Assembly: GCA_029168955.1 (NCBI GenBank)
Contig: JAPDOI010001176.1
Location: 62,001 to 126,000, forward strand
DNA from: Aplectana chamaeleonis
Taxonomy: Eukaryota; Nematoda; Chromadorea; Rhabditida; Cosmocercidae
Direction of reading: 5' to 3'
Length of the DNA: 64,000 bases
The notes beneath the pieces are model-generated. The model made no database searches and was not told the DNA's origin. It was given only the letters and a program-made list of their open reading frames with translations. Below are positions 42,946-54,492 of the stretch, one piece after another (position 1 is the first letter of the stretch; every line of letters starts with the position of its first letter). The translations under genes and the position numbers were made by a program.

Positions 42946-43388
42946 AGGCAGGGTTCTCGATAAAAGCGGTTGCTGTGCTATCACCGTAGAATGGTAGATC
43001 TGGCCATCACAAAAAATAAAATAAGTAAAAAGTTGGAGAAAAAACGCTCAGGAGAAATTTATGGCTTGGTGTCCTCCCGCCCCCAATTATCGAGATTTGG
43101 GTAAAAGCCTGTTTTGTCAACTTTTATTTTGCTTCTAAAGTAATTTCTGAACATTTCTGGAGACTACTGATTCCTCGAACAGCAAAATAAATGCCGGATA
43201 AGCAAGCATTAATGAAAATCGCGTTAATTAGGGGGCCGGCCGACACCGGTAATTAGCCGTTATACTTTGTTTTTGAGCGTTTTTCCCGCGAATTTCTGGT
43301 TTTTTTCACTTACTTTTACTTTTGTGATGGCCAAATCTACATTTTTATGAAGACAGCTTAGAAGTCTTTTTTATCGCGAACCCTGCCT
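42946..43388 (+). mobile_element. TTAA-type element, AGGCAGGGTTCTCGATAAAA family (443 bp)
   Basis: TIRs AGGCAGGGTTCTCGATAAAA and TTTTTATCGCGAACCCTGCCT; TTAA at 42942-42945 and 43389-43392, shared on both sides. Confidence 0.88.
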
Positions 43389-43392
43389 TTAA

Positions 43393-44010
43393 CCCATTCA
43401 CGACCACGCCTAATTTTGGGTGGCTGCAGGTTCGGACCGCGTGCAATATTGCGTCACCGTATAACGTGCCCACCGGTGGGACACGCTGGCTTGAATAGCG
43501 TCCCACGGGTGATTCATTTTTCTTTATTGTGTCCATTATGTAGCTAGCAACGATGGTCGGACAGTATCAGAACCTGAGCTTCCGAGACGCTCTCGTTATC
43601 GAGAAACAATTACTCAAAACCAAAACGGGGTCGACTGAGCTACAACGCTTTCAGAAAAGTAAACGAGCTTCAAACGATAGGTTTGTACTAAACAACCTAA
43701 AAGCTAGCAATAGAAGGAAAAAGAAATCACTACGTGCTTCTTAAGCTGCTTTACAGCAGTTTTTTCCTCTACTTCAGCCCACCTGAATTTAGAAAGTTCT
43801 AAATATGTTGTTGCATTTGACCTACTGATGGACCACGAAGTTTTTATTTAGGTCTCGGGTAGGTCAAGACATTGATCACATGTAGGTTCAAAAGTAGTTT
43901 CTTGTGGCGGAGAAATCGATTTTTGAAAAGCGTGTCCCACCGGTGGGACACGCGGTCCGAAGTGGTAGTCAACGCGTGTCCCACCGGTGGGACACGTGGT
44001 CGTGAATGGG
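43393..44010 (+). mobile_element. piggyBac-like element, CCCATTCACGACCACG ends (618 bp)
   Basis: TTAA (43389-43392, 44011-44014) surrounds perfect TIRs CCCATTCACGACCACG and CGTGGTCGTGAATGGG. The CCC start after TTAA is the piggyBac pattern. Subterminal palindromes CGTGTCCCACCGGTGGGACACG occur near both ends. Short frames 43553-43744 (plus) and 43848-44042 (minus) do not show a transposase core; a TCDQCLDL stretch on minus might be a trace of a Cys-rich tail. Non-autonomous. Confidence 0.8.
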
Positions 44011-44014
44011 TTAA

Positions 44015-47000
44015 GGCGCCGCAGTGAGGAGAGGGCAGTCACGCATTTTGAGCTGTGAATTCGAGTTTGTCTGCGTACGTTCGCAGTCTACCCGGTCGGT
44101 ATTGATATCTTAGACCCATACTCGAGCTTTATCGTCCAACTCTGACGGGGACTTTACAAAAAGGCCCTTTGCTCGTTTATCTAGAAAGACGGTACTGATT
44201 TAGACGTCTTACAAGAAAACTTGCAGGTAATCCTCTTCCAGCAAGAGATTTAAATGAGAGCTAAAAACCTACTACTTCCATGGCTCGCATTAACGAGACA
44301 GGAAACGAGTGCAGGTCAAACTGAAGCTTACACGATTCGAATGTACAAGCAGTTGAGTAAAGGAGTATCTAAGTACTGGCGCACCTGCAGCTTTCTCCCT
44401 TGAATGGAGGTGCGGGTGATTTCACTCACCGTTATAAAGAACAAAGACAAGCGATAAGTGCAACTCACGGATGTTAATCAACTTTCAGCTGAAACTGACA
44501 AAAAATGTCGTATTCCTTATGCTGCGCTTTCATACGGAATTTATTGTCATGGGCATAGAAAATGTAGGATACGACAATCCAGCAAGCCACAATATAAAAT
44601 TGTTACAAAAAATTGAGGGTTGTGAGAGAGAGGAGGAAACATCAAACGTGATAAGAAACGTAGAGAAGGTCGTTCCCAAACCTTAAAATGGTACGTCCTG
44701 GGGTATTATCCGTGAACTATAACCCCGCAATTCGTGGGTAACCGGAAGCGCGAGATGGTGATGGAGCTCACAGGAATTAAAGCGATTCCAAGTGAAATTT
44801 ACTCTTTTTCCGTAAATAAATCATTCGTATATGCGGGTCCTAGAGTCCAGAGATCTGATTAAATGAGCTTAGGATGGGACAGGGAAGCCATACTGTTGGT
44901 GTTTGAATGGGCGACTTAGGTCGGTAGCAGGGATGTGCTGCAACCTTTTTCTGTTAATTTTTCACCGAATATTTTCTCAGTAAAACCGCAGGAACGGTAA
45001 GTTCGTTGAATTTTTGAGGCCCGTGCTTGGGTGCATATTCCACACAAAAATAGAATCCGCGAAGAACTTCTGCGCAACAACGAACATAGTTTCCCACAGG
45101 TACATACATCTTAATTTGAAGCAATCATAGGGCTTTTGATTTCATAGAAAAATTAGCCTCTCGAAATAGTCTTTCGCTAAAGGTTCCCAACAAAAGTTTC
45201 GGGATTGAAAGTAAATAAAAACCTATGTCAGATCAATTGGATAAAGGGGTACCTTTGTTGGTCCTCGTGACTGCTGTGTGGAAAAAACTGTGGGAAACCG
45301 GTTTATGTACTTCTGAGTTCACTTATGGTCTTTAGAGTGGTGAAGTTCACAGCCACAAGACATGATTTGCCTTACTTACCTCAAGTTTGTCTTTCTTTTT
45401 GTTTAAAAAGCAGCTAGCCTTCACAGGAACTTTCGGTGGTACTGCACCAGCATTAATGGGTGGATTGCCATTACTGAATGCCTCTTTGAACTCCCCGAGG
45501 ATTCTTTCTGCAAGATTTTTTTCCAATTCACGTTATAAAAGGGGCGGATCTTGGGCGAGTCCTAAAAACCGCTTAGCGCTTGTTTGCAGGTAGAATGATG
45601 AAAAACTTTTTCTGCTTCTATTGCGCAGCAAACCTCTACTTGTTCTTTACGTGAGAACCTTTAAAGAGTTTCATCATTCCGCAAATAAGACGGGATATCG
45701 CGGTAAAGTTGGGGATGAAACCGCTTCCGTCGTTCAGGCGGTGCCGCGCTGGCTAAGAAATTTGCGACTCGCTTCACCAGAAATTATTAAAACTCTTCGG
45801 CCAATCAGAGGAGTATGAGGAGCACGATCATGCCCAAATGAATTGACAGCACACTTCAACTGTGAAATGAAACCAGAGTTTCGGAAATTCCTGCGCCGTG
45901 TCTGGGAAGGGTTCGCAGACAAACGCTTGAGCATCAGGATCTGAGCGCTAAGGGATAAAGGGGATGAAAAGTCATATCAGGGAACGAACGGGAACTTTGA
46001 TCCTTTCCCAGACACGTGAGGGCCGCAGAATGTTCACGACATCGATTACAGCATGTCTTAAAGGACCCAAGACATGGAATGCAAGCAGAGTATAGACAAG
46101 ATAAGCTAAAAAAAACCAAAATAAATCGGTGGAAATTTCGGTAAATTCCAAGATTAAATTGAGAAATCGGTAAATCAGAAGTTATCGAAAAATACCGATA
46201 AATTGGTAAACGGTAAATGCACACCCATGGTTGTAGGAAGCATGAAAAATAAGTGGAACTCCACTTTCCAGTTTTCTCTTGAAGGTAGCGTTCACGAAGG
46301 TTAAACCTGTCCGCGCTTCCGCTGAAAATCACAGGTTGGGTGGTAAATGAAGCGTGAGTGAGGAAGAAACTCAGAGAAGTTTGCCAGTAGCGCTCTACAA
46401 ATGCGGAGACTCCACCTCGTCTCTAGGAGACCCGACGAAAAGAGAATAAAAAACCGACGCTGAGCAAACAACTGTATCAAAATCTGTCTCAATTTCAGTA
46501 AGTACTGTTGAGTAGACGCCGATGAGATCGATCGCCTGAAAACACCGAAAGATTCTCATATCGGTCAATTCTTTGATTCCTGTTTTCGAAGGAATCAAAA
46601 AGCGCCTCATCCCGGAGAAGGAAAATGGTGTTTGATAATTTTTAACCTAATTTTTATTTTTCGTGTAATGGTTACATAGGGATTCATAGACCTTTCGTCA
46701 CCTATGCAAAGCTCAAAAACGGTAAAAAAAACTCGTGCTACAAGGTCATGCGCTTATATCCAGGGCTTCTACGCAACCGTCCTTTTTTGAACAGAAGTCG
46801 TATCAGTACGTATCGTTCTTATTTGATGGAAACTCTGCCCATAATTAAAATCACCAGCAAGCATCACTATGTTTCGCCATTGGAAGGAGCAAAACTCAAA
46901 ATGCCGGAATCGGGAAAATTTCTTATTCTGGGAGTTGGAATTTACGAATTGAAAGGAATATAAAAGTCTATAAAATTGAAACAATGTTGGATTTTCTCCT

Positions 47001-47627
47001 GCATATTCCACTGCATAGTTAAATGCAGTGTTCACGTTATTTCCAGTACAAATCTTTTTAAATTCCGTATTCCAGTACAAATGTTTTTTGTCTACATAAG
47101 CCTACAGAATAGAGTAGGATAGCGGGAGGTCTCCACAAAACCCCTACCTTTTTGAAGAATCATTTGCTTGAAAAAACCTTCTGGAATATTCAGCCACACG
47201 TGTTTTGTGTGTTTGATGCAGTTCGGAACTTCGAATATCGAAACGTCGAAGATGATTTGTCGCTTCAAACTTCTCTGTTAATGACTTTGTTGTGCATTTC
47301 TTTTACGAGAACTCTTTGAAAATAATCGGGTTCAATGCGTCTGTTTGACTGCTGCAATGAATGCACTTTTGGGTCTGTAAACTCTACATTTATTATGTTA
47401 CTATCGTTTTTTGAAGGTTTAATTTCAGGAATAGCAGGATGGTTGGGTAGAAGTAGGAACCGCTAGTTTTCAATGGTTTTTTTTTTATTTCGTGCCGTTA
47501 CCCAATTGGAACCTGTATCTAGTGTTCGTTATTGAATTTTGACTTCTTTAGTAAGATTTTCATTGATCGTAAATCTTTTTAGAATTTTGCTATTGTTTAG
47601 ACTGACCCGAATCTCTAAGAAAACTTC
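44015..47627. other. long stretch with no recognised element or gene
   Basis: It has higher AT content and lower repeat density than its surroundings, so it may be ancestral intergenic or intronic DNA upstream of the receptor. A minus-strand hydrophobic frame (44490-44600, IVACWIVVSYIFYAHD) was considered as the missing TM1 exon but has no acceptor or in-frame start. Frames 44471-44686, 45387-45593 and 46748-46963 (plus) are unsupported. Confidence 0.4.
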
Positions 47628-47631
47628 TTAA

Positions 47632-48590
47632 AGGCACATGGCACCCAGGGAATTATTTTTCTGTTTTCATGCTGATCTTGGAGAGAGTCACACGCTGGTC
47701 ACAGTTGTATACCCCGTCCCAAACGAGATGGCAAGCCGCCGCCCTCGCCTCTCTGACATCATCAGCAACCTGAAGCACCTAGATCGATGTTAAAGTTGTC
47801 TGGGACACTATAGAGACTGCAACCAAACAATGATATGAAATAATGGCCTCAGATAAGCTAAAGCAGCTCGGTTGTATCAAGTTTACAGTGAAATCGACGG
47901 GTTATACGACTGTGCGCTCCGACCTGTTATCCATATCCTGAAAAACTTATTCCTGCCACGTGAAGAACATATATGTATCGAGAGTGAATATCACGAGTAT
48001 TTCGAGAGAAAAGAGCGCAAAAGAGCAATGGAGCATGTAAGAAAATGAAGTGAGAAAGTTAAAAACTCGTTGAAACCAGTTTTTGGATTACGGTAGGGCG
48101 TGCTACGTAATTGCGTACGCTAAGTCCAAGAATACGAAAATGTCAGAGACGCATAGGGCGGCGCGCTGCTTCTTTGGGTTCTACGCTTGCCATCTCGTTT
48201 GGGACAGGGTATATCTCTAAAATTGTCCAAGATCCCCTACGAACAGAGTGAAGGCTCTTTGAAGATGCCTATATTTTGAGGGTGAAAAATTGTTGGACGA
48301 GTTGTCTCGAGCCTGTATCTCTCTCGAATCGCAATCGTTGCGCGAGAGCGAACCAGGATAATAATGCTTGTTGAGATTCATTCATTCATCAAGCCGCTAT
48401 CAAGTTCGGAAATCTGGTAGGGGGTGTGGCCCGTGGTGGAGAGCGGAGGAGGTCGGGCCTCTGGTGGTCGCTTATATCTCCCGTATTTGGGGGAACTGAG
48501 ACCTCGCGCTTGGCACGTGTTATATAGGAAGGGTCTACTAAACAAGCAAGCGAAAATCACAAAATTCATGTCTGAGGGTGCACTGTGCCT
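47632..48590 (+). mobile_element. TTAA element (AGGCACATGGCACCC) with nested TATA-flanked element
   Basis: TIRs AGGCACATGGCACCCAGGGA and GAGGGTGCACTGTGCCT; TTAA at 47628-47631 and 48591-48594. Split by 47712-48209. Confidence 0.78.
47712..48209. mobile_element. TIR element CCCCGTCCCAAACGAGATGG, TATA-flanked (498 bp)
   Basis: CCCCGTCCCAAACGAGATGG pairs with CCATCTCGTTTGGGACAGGG; TATA on both sides (47708-47711, 48210-48213), so a TA duplication and Tc1/mariner-type mechanism is plausible. No coding frame. Confidence 0.82.
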
Positions 48591-48594
48591 TTAA

Positions 48595-49035
48595 TGTGAG
48601 TTGTTTGATTTCATATTTTTTCTTTTTTGTTCGAAACTGCTTTGATGATGAACGCCTTTGTTGTTCCGTTTTTCCGAAACCGTTTTTCCTGATTGTGGGC
48701 CATGCCCGATTTCTTTCTGTTGAAAGTTCTGACGCTGATGATTCTCGCTATTCCTGAAAATAGAACTTCAGAAAACGGTCATTATATAACAGACACAGTA
48801 TTTAAAGATCAAAAACTTTTGCAAAATGACGTCAGAAATAGGAAAATCTAAGAAGGTTTTGCAAAACTCCAATGATCAGCTGATGACTGCGGGCGCGGAA
48901 GCACGTGCGAAACCGGTGCGTCGCGTGCTCGCAGCGCGAGTCCGCAGTGGCACACTAAACTTCAATCCGAACCAGAGGATTCACGCAGAAGATATGAAAG
49001 GAAGACAAAAAACAAGAACACGGAAAATCTGCTGC
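48595..49035. other. no recognised feature
   Basis: One short plus frame (48826-49089) starts MTSEIGKSKKVLQNSNDQ, but has no domain and runs into the following repeat. Confidence 0.35.
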
Positions 49036-50025
49036 TCGAAAACTGCGCATTATCCTGCCCCGATCTGTAGGTTCCAAAAAGCTATATAGGTTTTTCGAGC
49101 TTGGCGAGAAGCCAATGGTCCATCAGGCATTTTTGGATCTGAAAACTTTTCTCGGAATTGGACTTGTACATAGGGTTTAATTAGGGTGCTGAAAACGAAT
49201 TTGTGGTTCAGTTTCCGAAATGCTTAGGTTTACTGTAGGTTACGGTAGGTACAATGTCATTTAGATGCCAAAACCTACCTTAGAATTTCGGAAATCGACA
49301 AATGAACATTAAATTCGTATTCAGCACCCCGAATAAATCCCACATATAAATTTTGAGTCAATTCTGGGACTATGACCGAACTACCGTATACCCTCCGTAA
49401 TCTACCCTGAGTTGTCGAAAACTGGTAAGCGGACTTCAGATTTGTGGTAAGCATTCCAAACGACCCCTACAGAAAGATTTCGAGCCATTTCCATGGTAGA
49501 ATCGTCAAAAGTCGCAAATTGCCATCAAATTTTCCCCGATCGGAGAGCTTGGAACGAACTTAGTCGAAAGTTTTGGAAAATCGACAGACAAACCCCAGAT
49601 TCGTGATCGGCACCCGAAAACCACCTGGGAGAATTTAGGTCGAGTGGAACATTTTTTCAAAACGCTCTCAGAGCCCTGTAATTGGCATAAATGAACGCCC
49701 AACCGAAAATCCATAAAAGTTCAAAACGCGATCAGTCTGTGCAAAGTTTGGAAAATGTGCCTTCACCCAAACTTAGCTCATGAGGATAGTTTTGGGCGCT
49801 GATCACAACTATGAGGTCCGTTTCCGGATTTTCCGAGAACCAATGCTCGTTTAGGAAGGCACAAAAAGCACAGAAAACGACCGTTCTAAGCTTGTAACTT
49901 CTTGGAGCCTTCAGCTCGGGGCGGGATACTGCGCAGTTTTCTTATCAAGACCTAAGAAAAACTTAGAGTATGAGTCGTTTTTGCAGATGCGTTTACTGCC
50001 ATAAGCACTTCACTTGTCAGTGAAA
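49036..50025 (+). mobile_element. long-TIR element (ACAAGGGAAG family), copy 4
   Basis: AACTGCGCATTATCCTGCCC at the left and GGGCGGGATACTGCGCAGTT ... CACTTGTCAGTG at the right, with GTTTACTGTAGGTTACGGTAGG, CGAACTACCGTATACC and TTTTGGGCGCTGATCAC between, follow 60977-62064 throughout. The extreme left TIR is missing. Confidence 0.75.
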
Positions 50026-50417
50026 ATACGCTACCGCATCACCGCCTTTTCTGTTGCAATGGACTGTATGGGCTTGAGCTCAGACGTCAAACGGCAGAAG
50101 CAATAGCGCCTTTCTAAACAATAATTTCAGAAACAACAGTCATTGCTAGTTTCTATAAATGAATCTTGAGTGCCCTCCCACCCCCACTAACTATGATAGA
50201 ACCGGGTTTATTTACGGGTCTGTTACTGCAGACATGACTTAAGCAAAGCCATGTGAGCGTTTACACACACCCACAGTTGCCAGTAGCTGTATGTAATCTG
50301 CAGGCAGATTGTATTTGGCACATTTTCTCGCCACGTCTGTGTAATGGATTCAGAGAGAATTTCCATACGTGAGAGCCTCGTAAGGTGTGATTAACTCCCC
50401 ACTTCAGTCATCAATTA

Positions 50418-51295
50418 GGTTGTTCGAAAAGAAATGCGCGTTGAATTTGTCCATTTATTTCTCTCCAACTGAAAGATTTCGCGAAACAGGCTTGTCTACT
50501 AGAGAGATTTTTATTGTGCATCTTCTGATATATTTTTGCCTATGTCTACTTTGTTTTGTTTTTTTAAATTTCAGAATATGCTCAACCAAAAATTTCGAAT
50601 GCGAGCTTGCATGTGGTACGACTTCAAGCAAGGCAAATCGGCTGCTGAATCTCATCATGCCCTGTCTGAGGTATTCGGCGAAGAAGCCCTGTCGGGAACT
50701 GTTAGAAACAGAAACACGCCGGTGACACTCCAGAACCGACTCCGAACCCGGATATACACGGCAGAAAGGCGATGCTCTGTGTTTGGTGGAACAGCAAAGG
50801 TTTGGTGCATTTTTAAGTTCTGGATTCGGGTCAAACAGTTTCGGCGGACATCTACAAAGACCAACTGAACCGCGAGGATCAAGCACTGCGCCGTCAAGGT
50901 GTCGAAATGACGTCGACCAAATTCCTCCACGACAACGCTCGTCCGCATGTCGCGAAAATCACTTTGGAAGTATTGAGGAATTGGGCTGGGAAGCCTTGCC
51001 TGATCCGCCATACGGCCCAGACCTGGCACCATCCGACTACCATGTGTTCCAGTCGCTGCAGCACTCCCAGGCCGAGAGAAAGTTCACAAACTGCGAAGAA
51101 GTTCAACTCTAGGTTTCCAACTACTTTGAGTCGCAGCCGGACGAGTTATTCGAAAGAGGAATCCATTCTTTGCATAAACGTTGATCACAAGTCATTGATA
51201 GTGACGGACATTATCTTTTGAATTAATCTTGTTTGATTTCGTTTTTATTATAAAAATTCTTTTGAACTCAAACGGCCATTTCTTTTCGAAGAATC
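50418..51295 (+). mobile_element. mariner element with internal deletion (878 bp)
   Basis: Ends GGTTGTTCGAAAAGAAATG and CATTTCTTTTCGAAGAATC are inverted with TA outside (50416-50417, 51296-51297). Full mariners are about 1.3 kb; roughly 0.4 kb is missing between the helix-turn-helix region and the catalytic core. Confidence 0.88.
50578..51222 (+). pseudogene. mariner transposase, deleted and frameshifted
   Basis: The N-terminal segment MLNQKFRMRACMWYDFKQGK, SAAESHHALSEVFGEEALSG is the first helix-turn-helix. After the deletion, other frames read LCVWWNSKG, SADIYKDQLNREDQALRR, then FLHDNARPHVAKITLEVL (second catalytic Asp), LPDPPYGPDLAPSDYHVFQS (third catalytic Asp of a DD34D mariner) and SNYFESQPDELFERGIHSLH. 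The first catalytic Asp region is lost, and at least two frameshifts and one stop (TAG after VQL) are present. DNA cut-and-paste enzyme when intact. Confidence 0.88.
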
Positions 51296-51299
51296 TAAT

Positions 51300-51975
51300 A
51301 TAATGTGTTAACGAAACTTGTAACCACATTTACAAAGCTGGTTCTGCTACATAGATCCAGCACTGCGTATTTTCTATTTGGGACTAAGAATGGATCATCT
51401 AACAAAGTCCCTAATTGGAAAGCCTTCGCAAGTATTTCGGCCGATTTGCCGTTCCCGCTTGCAAAGTTCTCCAGCGGCTCAGCGTTTGCCTGTGGTATTA
51501 TATCTTCGGAATAGCAGGGCCGTGCGTCACAACTGAACGAAAAACCGTAGGCGTCCGCTCAACACTGGGATGAAAAACAGTGCATCTAGCAGCTAATGAT
51601 TGGGCGCCAATTTGAAGTATTGGAGTTTCATTCAACCCGAAAACGCCTTTCACTTTGTAATCATGTACAAAGCAGCAGTTTTGATGGAAGAAGTGCACTG
51701 TGCCCACTATTTCACCTGCTTTTCAGAGGAAACCTACTGAATTTCTCATAAATATCTGCGGACAAGTACGTCAACTACAGTAACTCGTTCCCTACAATTT
51801 TTAATAAATACATTTACCAGAAAACAGTGGTAAATTTGTAGAGGAATGTTATCGGAGGCATTTTCATCAATGAAATGCATGAAAACAAGACGCGAGCGAA
51901 ATGTTTCTGAGGGTGGTTTAGATGTTGTTATCTCAACGTCGTGTATCTATGGTGCCTCCCGTATATTTTGCTGCA
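51300..51975. other. no recognised feature
   Basis: Two short opposing frames (51305-51514 plus, 51498-51707 minus) have no motif. Confidence 0.4.
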
Positions 51976-51980
51976 CTCCA

Positions 51981-52185
51981 GGGGCGGCATGCATGAACGC
52001 AGCGAACGGTGCCAGGGAGCCGCTCCGCGTGCCATGCGCGCAGCGTCGAGCAACGGGGCGGCCCCGAATTTCGCGGCGTGTATTGATGTGCCTGATTTTC
52101 GGGGCCGCCCCGTTGCTCGACGCTGCGCGCATTGCACGCGGAGCGGCTCCCTGACACCGTTCGCTGCGTTCATGCATGCCGCCCC
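51981..52185. repeat. near-perfect GC-rich palindrome, 88-bp arms
   Basis: 51981-52068 and 52098-52185 are inverted with two mismatches in 88 (CCAGG/TCAGG and GCCATG/GCAATG), around a 29-nt spacer. Outer ends are GGGGCGGCATGCATGAACGC / GCGTTCATGCATGCCGCCCC. Five open frames across it on both strands are mirror images, not genes. Probably a young foldback MITE; no target duplication seen. Confidence 0.92.
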
Positions 52186-52361
52186 AGAATTCTTCGTGGT
52201 GTTTTCATAAGAAAATGAGAAGACTAATCTACTAACTAAATATTCAATTAAGGAAAGAAACTGAGTAAGTATACCCAAACAATCTTAGCACATGCGGAAA
52301 GTTCGAGCGAAGTGCTCGTATACTCCTTGACGTCATTAGCATTCATAAACCAAGAAAAATC

Positions 52362-52516
52362 GGGACAGGGGCTCTCTACTCACCGAGGGAGGGGTTGTCC
52401 CGCTTTTGGCGCCTCTAATTCCACTCGGGACCACTTCGATCGCGTTGAGGCGCGTGACATTTCAAACTGCGAAAACAAAACAACTCCTCCCTCAGTGTGT
52501 GGACAGCCCCTGTCCC
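52362..52516. mobile_element. small MITE with ~9-bp target duplication (155 bp)
   Basis: GGGACAGGGGCTCTCTACTC pairs with GTGTGTGGACAGCCCCTGTCCC-type right end (TIR about 36 bp, imperfect). Flanks AGAAAAATC and AGAAAAGTC differ by one base, suggesting a 9-bp duplication as in Mutator-like elements, or 8 bp as in hAT. Confidence 0.75.
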
Positions 52517-52519
52517 AGA

Positions 52520-53745
52520 AAAGTCACTGGCCAAAGAAGCAGGGTGAGGCCGCATTGCCACGCCTGTTTTTCTGTGCCAGAACGTTTTCTTCTGATTTTG
52601 GAATTTGAGGGAAATCCTGGCGGGGTGTTCTTATTACTCGGCAGCACGGAAAAATTGGCATGGTCAAGTGCGATGGCCAGGGTCCAGCAGGTGTGGATAG
52701 CTTGCCAACGGGTGGTGGTTGGGGGTCGTAAAAACCTTCCTGGAAAAACGAAAAGTTGGAGAGGGGATCGTAAAATTTTCGAATGAAAAAAAAGTATGAA
52801 TTATTGAAAAAAAAACAAAATGTTCTAGAATTCGTAGATAGTGGATGTACGTGTGCATTCGCTGTACCTGGTTTCGAAAAAACACTACGACCCTCCACTT
52901 AAAATAAAAATGTCAGCTTCAACGAAAAAATAAATTGTCATAGTTTCATTTCCTAACTCGATTGGTGTACAATCAATTAGACGAGATAAAGCGGTGGATG
53001 TTGGGAAGCCACGTTGACAAATCCCACGGTTTTTTCCATCACTTTCCAAAGGGTGGCTTCCCTTTAGCAATAGAATTTCGAACCACCAAGGGTCCAGACT
53101 TCGAGGAAATTGGACTGTGTAAAAATTTGACGACAGATTTTCTCCCAGCTTCTCATACTCCCGAAATAAATAATATATAAAAATAGGTAGTTAACGCGGC
53201 GATGCCCTGATCTGAATGTCGCGACGCAAGCGCTGGAACTACGCAATAACAGTTCAGATGTTTCACACCCGCCGATCACTCAGAACGAGGCGGGGCCGAT
53301 CTCCGCGTCTGGCGCTCAAAAGGTCTCTCACCGGCCGTCTGACTCAGAAACGGCGCGAGGCCCGCACAATCAACATTGCGGGAAGGGCGCGAGGTCTTTA
53401 TGCTTCACATTATAGATTCCACTTTTTCATACCCCACGCCATGCTGTAAATGTCCGGCAGCCTGCTCTGCCTGGGAGAGTCTACACGGACAGCAACATTC
53501 GGTTAGACGGGAGCCTGTCAAGTTTCGACAAACTAATCCGCCTCAAGAAGTTGGCGCACGTTAAGAATTTCTTGAGCGAAACTTCGCTAGGTCTCGCTAG
53601 TCTATTTTATGTTTTGAAATATATCTAAGCGGCGAAATACGTAATCAGGCCAAGACCAAAACCTTTGTTCGGTTGGATTAGCTGCCGCGAAGCCCATAGC
53701 GCGGCGCGCTATCGCTGCGGCAAGACCACTCATGTGACCGCTGAG
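52520..53745. other. no recognised gene or element
   Basis: Several short frames on both strands (52524-52898, 52885-53070, 53216-53449) lack motifs. Nothing else seen. Confidence 0.4.
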
Positions 53746-53749
53746 TTTC

Positions 53750-54004
53750 TACAGTTCAACTCCGGATTTCCGTTTAGTCTGAAAAGTGCACGCTGATTGC
53801 GGAAGAGTGCTGCGGCGCGGTTGTGAGTATCCTCAGACAGGGATGTGGGATCACCCGGGCGGCTTTTGCCCTTGGTGCCCGGTTGATCCCTCCGCCCGGG
53901 TGATACCACATTCTTGTCTGAGGACACTCGCAACCGCGCCGCAGCACGCTTTCGCAATCAGCGTGCACTTTGCGGACTGAACGGCAATACGGAGTTGAAC
54001 TGTA
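53750..54004. repeat. palindromic element, 113-bp arms, GC-rich
   Basis: TACAGTTCAACTCCG at the left end pairs with CGGAGTTGAACTGTA at the right. AGTGCACGCTGATTGCG and GTGCTGCGGCGCGGTTG recur inverted, and TCACCCGGGCGG closes the arms around a 29-nt spacer. Arms are roughly 85% alike. Frames within it are artefacts. Confidence 0.9.
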
Positions 54005-54492
54005 CCATAGTTCGGTTATCGGCGATAAAAATTCGGAAAATGTTGATGTTCTTGCTGTAGAATCGTCTGTGGGGGTGATAACAATTTCCAAAATTTTTTG
54101 GGCGTGGACTGATCACCGCGTGGTTCCCAACGGGCTGCTGGACCCTGACGATGACCAATTGCACCCCCCCCCCCCACACTGCGACAGCACCAAAACACTA
54201 TTTTGTTAGAAAAATTGGAATACAATACGAACAATCAACGCATATAGTTATGCGGTCCGGATATTTTCAAATCGAGTTTTTGAATATGAGTCATTCGAGT
54301 ACATATTCGAATTCATGAATTCCAAAACGACACTTTTCAGATACTATGGAAGTAGCAAGTTAACAGGAACACAGAGAAAAATAGTTTGAGCACCATACTC
54401 CAAGCCAGCCGTAAATTGAACGCGTTGTGTATGACTGCACCAAACATCACGTCCCTTGCATCACTCACCTTTTTTCGGCATCTTACGACATT

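Noticed and set aside
44484..44612. minus-strand hydrophobic segment IVACWIVVSYIFYAHD as the missing TM1 exon
   Set aside because: A stop lies just upstream with no AG acceptor between, there is no in-frame ATG before it, and the only strong donors follow another stop.
51846..52278. five overlapping open frames on both strands with nearly the same peptide (ERSERCQGAAPRAMRA)
   Set aside because: Mirror images caused by the 88-bp-arm palindrome.
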